Of a stretch of 53,051 nucleotides of DNA, positions 7,261 through 15,341 are shown in pieces. A program made the translations under genes and the position numbers. The notes beneath the pieces were generated by a model. The model ran no database searches. It saw nothing but the letters and a program-made list of their open reading frames with translations, and was not told the DNA's origin. Every line of letters starts with the position of its first letter. Positions within the stretch are counted from its first letter, which is position 1. Source of the DNA: an uncultured Ruminococcus sp. (GTDB taxonomy: Bacteria > Bacillota > Clostridia > Oscillospirales > Ruminococcaceae); assembly GCA_902788785.1 (NCBI GenBank), contig CADALT010000031.1, forward strand, positions 1 to 53,051, given 5' to 3'.

Positions 7261-7941
7261 TTATTTATCTAATGGTCTATTTATTAGCCCGTCAATATGT
7301 TCATATAAGTCAGCTTTGATACCGGCTCCCATCGGTGCTAATATAAAATCAATGCCCTCTCTGCGAGCCTGCTTAGCAGCCGGGACGAAGTCACTGTCCC
7401 CGGAAACAAGGATTATCTGCTGAACTTGTTTCTTGAATGATAAAGAAGATATGTCCACACCTATTCTCATATCTACACCTTTTTGGACAATATTGAGATA
7501 CAGGTCGCTTTCAGTTAAATCATCAAGCGTTTTTGTGCCATTCATTAGTTTTTTGAACGAATCAGGCTTTATATTATAATGTAATTCGTTTGTTGACAAT
7601 CTGCCGAGCCTAAGAGCCATTTTTCTTTTGTGACGAAGTTCTTGAAAAAAAGCATTAGTCCATTTGAATTCATCTGTTTTCCCGAGAAATACTTGTTTCT
7701 TCGTTATTGGATTATACACATTTCCCTCTATCGGTGGACAGTCATAGTAGAATATGCGATACAATATACGCTGTTCTCTTTTATCGTGCAGAAGGTTTAT
7801 GCAATATTCAAACAACTGATCTGCACACTCTTTTGGTGTTTTACCATTCCACAAGCTATATGCACGTTTTCTGTAAAAACCTCCGTCTACTAAAATAGCT
7901 GTGGTTACTTCGTGCTTTAATACTGCCTTTTCAGTCCCCAT
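7261..7941 (-). CDS. NYN/PIN-like nuclease domain protein
   Basis: A 226-residue protein with the NYN (DUF88-like) fold: the N-terminal AILVDGGFYRKRAY carries the first catalytic Asp, and the C-terminal VSGDSDFVPAAKQARREGI holds the second acidic cluster, as in LabA and related RNases. Family members are metal-dependent ribonucleases. The start at 7941 is chosen for the GGAGGT 8 bp upstream; a TTG 15 bp earlier is possible but lies in the hairpin tail. The leader holds a terminator-like hairpin, see 7953-8048. The neighbouring Fic and repressor genes suggest an accessory role, perhaps phage exclusion. Confidence 0.85.
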   Translation of the reverse strand: MGTEKAVLKHEVTTAILVDGGFYRKRAYSLWNGKTPKECADQLFEYCINLLHDKREQRILYRIFYYDCPPIEGNVYNPITKKQVFLGKTDEFKWTNAFFQELRHKRKMALRLGRLSTNELHYNIKPDSFKKLMNGTKTLDDLTESDLYLNIVQKGVDMRIGVDISSLSFKKQVQQIILVSGDSDFVPAAKQARREGIDFILAPMGAGIKADLYEHIDGLINRPLDK

Positions 7942-7952
7942 GAGTTTTACCT

Positions 7953-8048
7953 CCAATAAAAAGCTCCTAGCCTCGTTGATCCCCTGATGGTGGGGTAACT
8001 ACTACTAGGAGCGTACTGTCATTTAAACATCCGTAAACTATTGTTTAC
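7953..8048 (-). promoter_or_regulatory. Attenuator-like leader of the NYN gene
   Basis: On the minus strand GCTCCTAG/CTAGGAGC closes a 50-nt structure (7963-8012) with an inner CCCC/GGGG stem, followed by TTTTTATT and then directly by the ribosome binding site. Upstream is a palindrome GTAAACTATTGTTTAC (8033-8048). The gene would be expressed only on read-through or refolding; an RNase that cuts its own leader is one possibility. Confidence 0.55.
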
Positions 8049-8236
8049 ACCTATAGTATATCCCACATGAGTTAACAATATGTGATTAAATGATGACAAA
8101 TTTATTAAACTTGCACGTAATTAAGAAAAGTTTTTCTCTATTAGCAATTTTGCCACCTCACACGCTCACAGCTCTCCACTGTGGGTGTTTTCTTTTTTTA
8201 TAGACCAACTTCACGACCGAGCGAAGAAAACGTCGG
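8049..8236. other. Intergenic region between the repressor and NYN genes
   Basis: Contains the second copy of TTGCACGTAATTAA (8111-8124) and a plus-strand hairpin CACAG/CTGTG followed by TTTTCTTTTTTT (8166-8198). No gene is visible. Confidence 0.45.
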
Positions 8237-8270
8237 AAAAATGCCCTCTGCGTTCGTCTCGCGGCATTTT
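8237..8270 (-). terminator. Terminator after the repressor gene
   Basis: AAAATGCC and GGCATTTT arms flank a 18-nt loop; on the minus strand the stem is followed by TTTTT. It starts at the repressor stop codon. Confidence 0.75.
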
Positions 8271-8898
8271 AAACAGCCTTGATAACTTGCTGTACCAGTC
8301 CGACTATACGGCAGTCGGCAAGAGCCTCGCCTTCGATGACACGGGGCGAGAACATGGGGTTGATGGAATGCAGGATCAGCTTGTTTTTATCGCACTCGAT
8401 ACGCTTGACCACAGCCTCATCACCTATCATGATAACAGCTATCCTGCCGTTATCGACGCTGTCCTGCTTGCGAACTACGATCTTGTCACCGTCACAGATA
8501 ATCGGGTACATACTCTCACCCTCGACCTTTATGATAAGGGTGTTCTCCACATCGTAGCTATTCTCGACAACCAGCGGCATATATCCCAATATGTCGCTGT
8601 CGGCATATGCTCCGAAGCCTGCGGCAACGCTGCCGAAGATAGGTATCATGTGGACTTTGTCCGACGGCGGTATGCTGGCGTTGGGTTCTATTATATGAGA
8701 AGTTTTAGTTTCAAGCAATTCGTCGGAAGAAATATCGAGCGCTTGACAAATATTTCTTAACAATGCCGTGCTAACATCTCTTTCTCCTCGCTCATATGAA
8801 CCGTATGTTCTTACATTCAAATTCAATTTATCAGCCATTTCAGCTTGTGAAAGGTTCGCTTTTTGGCGAGCCTTTTTTAAATTGTCAGCTAAAGCCAT
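8269..8898 (-). CDS. CI/LexA-like phage repressor (HTH plus S24 peptidase)
   Basis: A 209-residue lysogeny repressor. Residues 5-60 form a Xre-type helix-turn-helix (LSQAEMADKLNLNVRTYGSYERG). Residues 82-205 are an S24 peptidase domain with the Ala93-Gly94 self-cleavage site (VAAGFG), Ser129 (EGESMYP) and Lys165 (VVKRIE), so RecA-stimulated autocleavage on DNA damage is expected. It is divergent from the Cro-like gene at 9108, with four ACAC-N4-TGTG type operators between. This is the probable control point for induction. Confidence 0.93.
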   Translation of the reverse strand: MALADNLKKARQKANLSQAEMADKLNLNVRTYGSYERGERDVSTALLRNICQALDISSDELLETKTSHIIEPNASIPPSDKVHMIPIFGSVAAGFGAYADSDILGYMPLVVENSYDVENTLIIKVEGESMYPIICDGDKIVVRKQDSVDNGRIAVIMIGDEAVVKRIECDKNKLILHSINPMFSPRVIEGEALADCRIVGLVQQVIKAV

Positions 8899-8933
8899 AT
8901 TTTTACCTCCTTCCTATTATTGAGTACATTATA

Positions 8934-9087
8934 ACACAATATGTGTATCTTGTCAAGTAGAAATGATTACACTTTTTGTGGTGATTTTTAACAAATTCCT
9001 GCACTGCATTTCGTGTAAGTTTTACTTGCAAAGTGTATTGACAATTACACAAAATGTGGTATAATAAAAACATCAACACGAAACGTG
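8934..9087. promoter_or_regulatory. Repressor/Cro operator cluster
   Basis: Four sites of the form ACAC-N4-(T/C)GTG lie between the divergent regulators: 8934-8945, 8969-8980, 9047-9058 and 9076-9087. The third fills the spacer of the rightward promoter and the fourth lies just downstream of its -10, positions where binding would block transcription. Confidence 0.75.
9038..9065 (+). promoter_or_regulatory. Rightward early lytic promoter
   Basis: TTGACA (9038-9043), 16 bp, TATAAT (9060-9065), overlapped by predicted repressor operators. Confidence 0.85.
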
Positions 9088-9107
9088 TAATGAGAGAGGT
9101 GATAAAA

Positions 9108-9305
9108 ATGGAAACAGTGTTCAATAACATTCGTGCGGAGTGTGCAAGAAAACGCTGGACGATAGAAGAACTGTCCGACAAACTGGGGATAGAACGTAAG
9201 ACATTCTATAACTGGGAGAAAAAACAAGACTTCCCAACATCTGCACTCATACAAATGGCGGAACTGTTCGGCGTAACCACTGACGCACTGCTCGGCATCA
9301 ACTAA
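9108..9305 (+). CDS. Cro-like HTH regulator
   Basis: A 65-residue Xre-family helix-turn-helix protein (WTIEELSDKLGIERKTFYNWEKK). Start chosen at 9108, where GAGAGGTG precedes the ATG; an in-frame upstream ATG at 9054 would start within the promoter -10 region and is unlikely. As the first gene rightward of the repressor operators it most likely acts as Cro, shutting down repressor synthesis during lytic growth. Confidence 0.85.
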   Translation: METVFNNIRAECARKRWTIEELSDKLGIERKTFYNWEKKQDFPTSALIQMAELFGVTTDALLGIN

Positions 9306-9334
9306 CCACATCAGGAAAGAGGAGGGGTGTGAGG

Positions 9335-9445
9335 GTGAAGAACAAAGAAGCACTTATCCATACCATAGGTATGGCTGTCATCACGTTGTCGGTCGCAGTT
9401 CTGACCACGGTAACAGTTATTATATTGGTTAAAGAATACTTCTAA
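9335..9445 (+). CDS. 36-residue single-pass membrane peptide
   Basis: Start GTG at 9335 (in-frame GTG at 9329 also possible) behind GAGGAGGGG. The peptide has a short polar N-terminus and one hydrophobic helix (IGMAVITLSVAVLTTVTVIILV) with a charged end. It overlaps the convergent gene at 9442 by four bases. Function unknown; small membrane peptides at this position can modulate host physiology or superinfection, but that is only a guess. Confidence 0.6.
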   Translation: MKNKEALIHTIGMAVITLSVAVLTTVTVIILVKEYF

Positions 9446-9783
9446 AGGTGATTTATCCAATAGCTGAAGAGAACACTCAACAGTGTAATGCCAATAGTGA
9501 ACCATCTCGCTCGATTAACGGCGTTATCTGCACGTTGGCGTTCTGCTTCCAGCTCGGCATTGAGCTCATCAACTTTCTTGTATAGTTCAGCTATACAACT
9601 ATTCAAGTTTTCAACGTTGGTACTGATATCTTGGACGTGCTCGGAAGTTTTCTTGGTATGTTCGTTGATTTCCGAAAGATATGTTGCAGGACGTTGGTTA
9701 GCTTCTCTGGCTTGTTTTGCAATCTGGTTCAATATAACCGATTCATAAGAAATACCATGCTTTAATTTATCAAAATTATCCAT
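9442..9783 (-). CDS. Coiled-coil protein with C-terminal membrane anchor
   Basis: A 113-residue protein with an N-terminal helical part, heptad-like segment at about 45-90 (VENLNSCIAELYKKVDELNAELEAERQ) and a C-terminal hydrophobic helix (WFTIGITLLSVLFSYWI), so it should be a tail-anchored membrane protein facing the cytoplasm. It is the only leftward gene in the early lytic region, with its own ribosome binding site, suggesting expression in the lysogen, for example superinfection exclusion. No family recognised. Confidence 0.65.
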   Translation of the reverse strand: MDNFDKLKHGISYESVILNQIAKQAREANQRPATYLSEINEHTKKTSEHVQDISTNVENLNSCIAELYKKVDELNAELEAERQRADNAVNRARWFTIGITLLSVLFSYWINHL

Positions 9784-9852
9784 TTAAACATCTCCTTTGA
9801 TATTTTTCATAATTATATCACGGGGGTATTCAAAAATCAAGGAGGTATAAAA

Positions 9853-10008
9853 ATGAGACCAAAGCTCTACAAGATAACTCTCAGCGACCGCTACGGCCCT
9901 GTGAAGACTATCACAAAGTTCGGACGTACCGAGCAGGACGCTATCAGGCAGGTCTTGCAGGAAGCGATGTTCGACGGTATATTCGTCAGCGAATGTGTGG
10001 AGGTGTGA
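9853..10008 (+). CDS. Small early phage protein (51 aa)
   Basis: Begins at an ATG after AAGGAGG and encodes MRPKLYKITLSDRYGPVKTI followed by a mixed helix and an acidic end (SECVEV). It is one of a run of tightly spaced small early genes. No recognised family; the beta-rich start and short length suggest a small regulatory or inhibitor protein. Confidence 0.65.
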   Translation: MRPKLYKITLSDRYGPVKTITKFGRTEQDAIRQVLQEAMFDGIFVSECVEV

Positions 10009-10011
10009 ACT

Positions 10012-10242
10012 ATGCCTGCAAGAAAACTTACAGCCGATACCTACCGTACCCGCAGGATAAAGGCGGCGATGGTCGGTGCAGGATACAATCAGCGGCAGCT
10101 TGCCAAAAAACTCGGCATCGGTGAGGACGTGCTCAGCCGCCGACTAAAAGACCCGTTCGGTATGAAGGTCTGCGATCTGATACTTATGTGTCGTGTCATC
10201 AAGCTCGACCCCAAAGAGATACTGGAGGTGGAAACATCATGA
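10012..10242 (+). CDS. Small HTH DNA-binding protein
   Basis: A 76-residue protein with a Xre-like helix-turn-helix (GYNQRQLAKKLGIGEDVLSRRLK). Translationally coupled to the next gene by an ATGA overlap. Likely an early regulator; the target is not evident. Confidence 0.75.
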   Translation: MPARKLTADTYRTRRIKAAMVGAGYNQRQLAKKLGIGEDVLSRRLKDPFGMKVCDLILMCRVIKLDPKEILEVETS

Positions 10243-10475
10243 AAAAAGACGAAGACCGTGCGGCACTTGTGAGCGTGCTCTGGAGCTTTGCATTCCTCAC
10301 AGGGATGTTCATCTCCGCCTTCGTATCGAGGGCATACGGCATCACGCTGATGGCGGTCAGTACGATAATACTGATACTGTATCTCAGGTGGGACGACCGC
10401 CTGGAGCACGAAAGACAGCGCCGCAGACGCTACGAGGAAGATTGCGAGCGCAGAACGAGGGAGGCAAGGAAATGA
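10239..10475 (+). CDS. Small membrane protein with basic tail
   Basis: 78 residues starting at 10239 in an ATGA overlap. Two hydrophobic helices (LVSVLWSFAFLTGMFISAFV and GITLMAVSTIILILYL) are followed by an Arg/Glu-rich cytoplasmic tail (ERQRRRRYEEDCERRTREARK). Role unknown; part of the early operon with overlapping starts. Confidence 0.65.
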   Translation: MKKDEDRAALVSVLWSFAFLTGMFISAFVSRAYGITLMAVSTIILILYLRWDDRLEHERQRRRRYEEDCERRTREARK

Positions 10476-10594
10476 GCGTATTAGGTTTCATAGTAACAGT
10501 TGTAGGCTCGTTCCTGTGCTCATGGATAGTCCTGAGCTGTCTGTGGGCAAGCGAGGACAGACGGGCGGATCATGAGGAGGACGATGATGGCTAA
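10472..10594 (+). CDS. 40-residue membrane peptide
   Basis: Starts in an ATGA overlap with the preceding gene. One hydrophobic helix (LGFIVTVVGSFLCSWIVLSC) is followed by a highly acidic tail (EDRRADHEEDDDG). Real because of its coupling, ribosome binding site (GAGGCAAGGA) and membrane-protein layout; function unknown. Confidence 0.6.
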   Translation: MSVLGFIVTVVGSFLCSWIVLSCLWASEDRRADHEEDDDG

Positions 10595-10805
10595 ATTCTG
10601 CATAACCTACCATATGGAAAACAAGGACTGTACAGCCGAAAGCTGTGTGGTCGTGCCTCTCAGCGAGGACTATGCGAAGATATTGAGAGCTCAGGGAGCA
10701 GACGGGTATCTCGCTCACCCGATATACTCTTTTCTGCACTATCTGTGCGAGTTGCAGGGGTACAGGTTCAGCGAGATATGTACTATTGAGGAGGTAAAAC
10801 AATGA
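10587..10805 (+). CDS. Hypothetical early phage protein (72 aa)
   Basis: Start ATG at 10587 (or 10584) behind GAGGAGG, overlapping the previous gene. The protein (MAKFCITYHMENKDCTAESC) is mixed alpha/beta with several Cys residues. It ends in an overlap with the next gene. I do not recognise its family. Confidence 0.65.
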   Translation: MAKFCITYHMENKDCTAESCVVVPLSEDYAKILRAQGADGYLAHPIYSFLHYLCELQGYRFSEICTIEEVKQ

Positions 10806-11272
10806 CCAACGAACAGAAAAACCAGGTAGCAGCCATGAACGCAAGCGGTATGAGCATAGACGAGATCGTGCTTGATACGGGGCTTGGCAAGCAGGAAGTA
10901 GCTGATTTCGTGGCGGAGAGAAACGTCAAGCGCAAGACCATAAGTGAGCAGACCAAGCAGGCAGTTGTTGAGTGGTACCAGTCGGGTCATACGGAGAAGA
11001 TGTGTGCTAAGAAGTTTGGGATATCGCCTGCATCAGCTCATCGTATCATCGCCGCAGCCAAAGAAAAAGAGCCCACCTCTGCCGAAGCAGAGACAAGCTC
11101 AAAGGGGAATTATACTAACTATAATGATACCACGAAATCCGCAGAAAGTCAAGCCCTTGAATCGGCTAAGGCTAAACTGCTGGCGATATACGAGACTCTG
11201 ACCCCCGAAGAATGCCGTGCGTGGGAGCTGGGCGAGGTATATGCAGAGGTCGTCAGGGGGTGCGGAGAATGA
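10802..11272 (+). CDS. HTH protein of the early region
   Basis: 156 residues with two helix-turn-helix-like units: GMSIDEIVLDTGLGKQEVADFV (17-38) and a Hin/transposase-type second unit (EKMCAKKFGISPASAHRIIAAAKE). A low-complexity Ser/Asn/Thr linker leads to a helical C-terminus. It is probably a DNA-binding protein of the replication or regulation module. Overlaps its neighbours at both ends by 4 bp. Confidence 0.7.
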   Translation: MTNEQKNQVAAMNASGMSIDEIVLDTGLGKQEVADFVAERNVKRKTISEQTKQAVVEWYQSGHTEKMCAKKFGISPASAHRIIAAAKEKEPTSAEAETSSKGNYTNYNDTTKSAESQALESAKAKLLAIYETLTPEECRAWELGEVYAEVVRGCGE

Positions 11273-11646
11273 CATTATCAGAGAAATTTAAAACGGATAT
11301 GAAGTCTGCCAAGCTGACAAAAAAAGGCTCTGCGGTGAGTGGTGCGGTTAAAGCAGCGCTGGAAGATTTCTGCCGCCAGAATCACGAGTTCGAGCAGGCA
11401 GTATTGCAAGGAGGATCATTAGCTGACTGCATCGAGCATACTGTCAAAGGCTGTGGAAACAGTATCTCGGATATCGAGGTATATCGCAAGGCAGTGGAAT
11501 TTTACTTTCCTACAGCTAAGATACAGATGAGCATGATCCTCGATTTGGGCGACGGAGGATATTCGGGAGAACCTGAGGACAAGCCCATAACAGTAAGCAG
11601 GAACGAAAAGGTCGAGCTGAGCCTTGATGATCTGCTGGATTTCTGA
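11269..11646 (+). CDS. PcfK-like protein
   Basis: 125 residues; FKTDMKSAKLTKKGSAVSGAVKAALEDFCRQNHEFEQAV and CIEHTVKGCGN match the pattern of PcfK-like proteins, named after a gene of enterococcal conjugative plasmid pCF10. It is followed directly by a PcfJ-like gene, the usual pair in phages and integrative elements. The molecular role is unknown. Start lies in an ATGA overlap. Confidence 0.7.
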   Translation: MTLSEKFKTDMKSAKLTKKGSAVSGAVKAALEDFCRQNHEFEQAVLQGGSLADCIEHTVKGCGNSISDIEVYRKAVEFYFPTAKIQMSMILDLGDGGYSGEPEDKPITVSRNEKVELSLDDLLDF

Positions 11647-11655
11647 GGTGAGGAT

Positions 11656-12936
11656 ATGAGGAAAGAACGTAAGCTGGAACTTATGATACCACCCGAAGTC
11701 CCGCAGAAATACATGGATAAGATGCAGGGCAAATATGCTGCAAATTTTGTGGTGCTGGTAACTTCCGGACACGAACTGTTCGCCCGCTGCTTCCACAGAT
11801 ACAGCAAGGGTGATGTACGTGAGGTGCAGCGTTATGCATTTGCAAAGGACGGCGCTGTGCGCTACGGCAGAGATGAGCGTGATAAATGGGTCGCTCGTAC
11901 CGAGCTGAGAGAGCCTGTGTTTTACTATACGCACGGCTACGGTGCCGACAACAGCTACACTGTCTTAGGGTGGGAAGCAGTCGTGGGGAGCGATATGAAG
12001 TACAGCGAGGTCACAGCCTACACAGGCAGGCTGATAGTCAGCTATCTGTGCCTTTACTGCCGCCACCCGAACATCGAGTATCTGACTAAGGCGGGCTATT
12101 TGTGTGCTTTCGAGGAGTATGTGAGAGGTTACTGGGGGTACTACCCAAACGCCTTACGAGTGGACGGGCGAATAAACTTAAAGACGAATAATCTGCTGAA
12201 AATGCTGGGACTGAACCGCACCGAGTTTAAAGCACTGGCGGGGAGGGAACAGCTGTACCCGACTTACATGATATGGAGAGACCGCTTCCCGAAGTTATCG
12301 CCCGATGACCTTATACTGCTGTACGATGCTTTCGGCAGTGACTTTACAGGAGCCGAGCGAACGGTATATCACACAGGGCTGACGGCAGTGAGGATAGCAA
12401 AGTACCTTGTGGATAAGGACATAAGGTGCTATGACTATGAGGACCACATCAAGCAGTGTCTCAGTCTGGGCTACGACCTGCATGACACAGCGTACTCGCT
12501 GCCTCATGACTTCTATGCTTTTCATCAGCGTTCTTCGGCGATGGTAAAGTACAACACCGATAAGCTGATGGACGAAGCTTTTGCAGAAAACTACGACAAG
12601 CGCAAGGTGCTGGAGTACCGCATGGGGAACCTTATAGCGATACAGCCGTCAAGCTGCGATGACATCATCAGAGAGGGCAGAGAACAGAAGCATTGCGTAG
12701 GAGGCTATGCCGAGCGCCATGCCTACGGCAAGCTGCACATCATGTTTATCCGTAAGGTCAGCGAACCCGACAAGCCTTACTATACAATGGAAGTCAGTGC
12801 CGACGGCAGGATAGTACAGTGCAGGGGCTACTGCAATGACCGAGGAAAAGACAAGCCGCTGACAGTGCTGGCTTTTGAAAAAGAATACCAGGCATATCTG
12901 GACGAGATATTTAACAAACGGAGGAAAACCGCATGA
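11656..12936 (+). CDS. PcfJ-like protein
   Basis: A 426-residue protein whose C-terminal domain (about 310-415) has the conserved PcfJ pattern: EGREQKHCVGGYAERHAYG then a core with YYTMEVSADGRIVQCRGYCNDR. The N-terminal half is a helical repeat-like region. PcfJ proteins occur beside PcfK in conjugative plasmids and many Firmicute phages; their biochemical role is not established. The conserved His and Cys (KHCVGGY) look like a possible active or metal site. Tightly coupled to neighbouring genes. Confidence 0.8.
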   Translation: MRKERKLELMIPPEVPQKYMDKMQGKYAANFVVLVTSGHELFARCFHRYSKGDVREVQRYAFAKDGAVRYGRDERDKWVARTELREPVFYYTHGYGADNSYTVLGWEAVVGSDMKYSEVTAYTGRLIVSYLCLYCRHPNIEYLTKAGYLCAFEEYVRGYWGYYPNALRVDGRINLKTNNLLKMLGLNRTEFKALAGREQLYPTYMIWRDRFPKLSPDDLILLYDAFGSDFTGAERTVYHTGLTAVRIAKYLVDKDIRCYDYEDHIKQCLSLGYDLHDTAYSLPHDFYAFHQRSSAMVKYNTDKLMDEAFAENYDKRKVLEYRMGNLIAIQPSSCDDIIREGREQKHCVGGYAERHAYGKLHIMFIRKVSEPDKPYYTMEVSADGRIVQCRGYCNDRGKDKPLTVLAFEKEYQAYLDEIFNKRRKTA

Positions 12937-13901
12937 ATGAACTTACAGATGTAGTGAGAGCCAAAGACCTTGACCGCCGCATAAAGGTGTCGGCACAGCT
13001 GGCACAGCAGTCGCTGTATGATATGTGTACGGCTATCAAGGAGATGAGGGACAGTAAGCTGTATAAGGAGCTGGGGTATCAGAATTTTGAGGACTACTGC
13101 GAACAGGAAGTGGGAATAAAACGTCACATGGCGCAGAAATATATCGCAGTGGCAGAAATGGAAAATGGTGAATCAATTCACCATTTGGGTGTGACTAAGT
13201 GCGCTCTTCTTGCCCAGCTCGACGAACCCACCCGCACCGAGATAATCGAGTCCACCGACCTTGAAAATACCACCGTCCGTGAGCTGAAAGGCAGGATAAA
13301 AGACCTTGAACAGCAGGCGGACAACGCTCAGGCTATTGCAGACAAGCTGACTAAGAGTGAGAACAAGGCATGGGGCGAAGTGTCCAAGCTTCAGACTGAC
13401 AGCGAGATGCAAAAAGACAAGATAGCACAGCTTGAACAGCAGATAAAGGAACTGGAAAACAGACCCATAGAGGTCATCGCCGATGACAGCGCAGAAGTGA
13501 GGAACCTGAAACTGGCTATGAGGGAACTCAACGCAAAGGTCGCCCGTGATGAGCTCGAAAGGGATAAGGAAGATAAAAAATTCCGTGATATGTTCCGTGA
13601 GCAGATGCAGGCAGACCGTGATGCCGCTATCGAGGACTACAAGAAAGATCGGGACGCAGAACTCGAAGCTTACAAGGCTGAACGTGAAGCGGAGCTCGAA
13701 AAAATAAAAGCTGAACTTGCTAAGGCGAAAGCCGATCTTGGCTCTGCATCTGCCGAAGAGGACAAAGAAAAGCAGGATTTCAAGGCTCTGCTGACTAATG
13801 CTGTGGACAGTATCAAGCGCCTTACAGAGTTTGTTTCAGCCCATGACAAAGACATATACAAGGCAAAGCTTTCGCAGCTGGCTAATATGATAGGAGGATA
13901 A
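12933..13901 (+). CDS. Coiled-coil phage protein, DUF3102-like
   Basis: 322 residues. The first 110 residues (LAQQSLYDMCTAIKEMRDSKLYKELGYQNFEDYCEQEVGIKRHMAQKYIAVAEM split by a helix turn) resemble DUF3102/ParB-neighbour DNA-binding domains of phages. The remaining part is a long charged coiled coil (about 115-290) rich in Glu/Lys/Ala. It may organise DNA or a replication complex. Starts 4 bp inside the previous gene. Confidence 0.65.
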   Translation: MNELTDVVRAKDLDRRIKVSAQLAQQSLYDMCTAIKEMRDSKLYKELGYQNFEDYCEQEVGIKRHMAQKYIAVAEMENGESIHHLGVTKCALLAQLDEPTRTEIIESTDLENTTVRELKGRIKDLEQQADNAQAIADKLTKSENKAWGEVSKLQTDSEMQKDKIAQLEQQIKELENRPIEVIADDSAEVRNLKLAMRELNAKVARDELERDKEDKKFRDMFREQMQADRDAAIEDYKKDRDAELEAYKAEREAELEKIKAELAKAKADLGSASAEEDKEKQDFKALLTNAVDSIKRLTEFVSAHDKDIYKAKLSQLANMIGG

Positions 13902-13903
13902 AC

Positions 13904-14443
13904 ATGACACTTTATGAAATTTCAGATGGTTTTCGTGCTCTGTACGATCAGCTGGATGACATGATCGAGGATGAAGAGCTCACCGATGTTGAGCGTGAGG
14001 ATATGCAGCAGGCGTGGTTCGATACCCTTGAAGGTATCGAAGCCGAGTTTGAAGAAAAGGCTGAGAACGTGGCTTGCTTCATCAAGGTACTTAAAGGCGA
14101 GGTCGATATGATGGCGGCAGAGGAAAAGGTTCTCGCTGCCAGACGCAGGAGCAGAGAAAGGCGCATAGAGAGTCTTAAAAACTATCTCCTGGGCAGAATG
14201 GACGCTATACACCTAAAAAAGATAGACCGCCCGAAAGCAAGGATATCCACAAGAAACAATGCGGAGACTGTTGCTATAGATGATCCGCACGCATTTATCC
14301 TCTGGGCGCAGGAGCACGGCGAGCAGATGTTGAGATACAAAGAACCCGAGATCAACAAGATCGAGGTCAAACAGGCTTTGCAGGAGGGCGGCTGTATCCC
14401 GCACTGCCATTTGCAGAGAACAAGATCCGTTATCATAAAGTGA
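13904..14443 (+). CDS. Siphovirus Gp157 family protein
   Basis: 179 residues with the typical Gp157 layout: an N-terminal helix (MTLYEISDGFRALYDQLDD), a long charged helical pair and a C-terminal strand region RPKARISTRNNAETVAIDDP followed by PEINKIEVKQALQEGGCIP. The family was named from Streptococcus phage Sfi work, where it was associated with phage resistance; it now mostly marks replication modules. It precedes the RecA-like ATPase, the common gene order. Confidence 0.85.
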   Translation: MTLYEISDGFRALYDQLDDMIEDEELTDVEREDMQQAWFDTLEGIEAEFEEKAENVACFIKVLKGEVDMMAAEEKVLAARRRSRERRIESLKNYLLGRMDAIHLKKIDRPKARISTRNNAETVAIDDPHAFILWAQEHGEQMLRYKEPEINKIEVKQALQEGGCIPHCHLQRTRSVIIK

Positions 14444-14456
14444 GAGGTGAAACAAA

Positions 14457-15341
14457 ATGGTAGAATTTTCAGCAGTCACAAGAGCAAAATCAAAGGCGAG
14501 AATAGCCCTGATAGGTCCTTCGGGAGCAGGTAAGACACTCTCTGCGCTGTATCTTGCATACGGCATTACAGGCGATTGGAGCAAGATAGCTCTGATAGAT
14601 ACCGAACATGAACGTGGACGTTTCTATGCTGAGCGTTCAGATCTTGATACCGGAGCATTTCTCTATGCGCCTCTGACACCGCCTTACACAGCTGACAGAT
14701 ATATCGACTATGTTCAGTCGGCGGCGAAAGCAGTGGGTGAGGATGGTGCGGTAATCATAGACAGTTTCTCCCATGCGTGGGACAATGAGGGCGGTGTACT
14801 TGAATATAAGTCACAGGTCGCTCAGAGGACCGGTAAAAACGAGTATACTGCATGGGACGAAGCGGGCAAAGTGCAGAACAAACTTGTGAACAGCCTGCTT
14901 TCAGTAAACTGCCACACTATCATAACCATGCGGACTAAGATGGCGTATGCGATGGAACTGAACGACAAGGGCAAGAATGTACCTGTCAAGATAGGACTTG
15001 CGCCGGTTCAGCGCGAGAATACCGAATACGAATTTGATATCTGTTTACAGATCAATCGCGAACATATAGCTGTTGCATCTAAGGATACTACTTTTCTTGA
15101 CAAGTGGTCCGGTATTATCACTCCCGAACTCGGCAAACAGCTGAGGGAATTTCTTGAACAGGGCGAAGAACTCCCTCGCTGTGCAGACTGCGGAAGCACG
15201 ATAATGTCCGACGGCAAGCGCACTGTACAGCAGATAATCGAGGGCAGTACAAAGAATTATGGCAGACAGCTATGCATGAAATGTGTGTGCAAGCTAGTTA
15301 AGGAGGCAAAGAATGCCAAGTCTGAGACCGTATCAGGATGA
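14457..15341 (+). CDS. RecA-like ATPase (Sak4/AAA_24 type)
   Basis: 294 residues. Walker A is GPSGAGKT at 20-27; IALIDTEHERGRFY and AVIIDSFSHAWDNEGG supply the Walker B region. The first 220 residues match the phage AAA_24/Sak4 group that acts as a single-strand annealing or recombination ATPase together with an SSB. An unusual C-terminal zinc-binding part (CADCG ... CMKCVCK) is appended. It overlaps the helicase gene by 29 bp. Confidence 0.85.
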   Translation: MVEFSAVTRAKSKARIALIGPSGAGKTLSALYLAYGITGDWSKIALIDTEHERGRFYAERSDLDTGAFLYAPLTPPYTADRYIDYVQSAAKAVGEDGAVIIDSFSHAWDNEGGVLEYKSQVAQRTGKNEYTAWDEAGKVQNKLVNSLLSVNCHTIITMRTKMAYAMELNDKGKNVPVKIGLAPVQRENTEYEFDICLQINREHIAVASKDTTFLDKWSGIITPELGKQLREFLEQGEELPRCADCGSTIMSDGKRTVQQIIEGSTKNYGRQLCMKCVCKLVKEAKNAKSETVSG

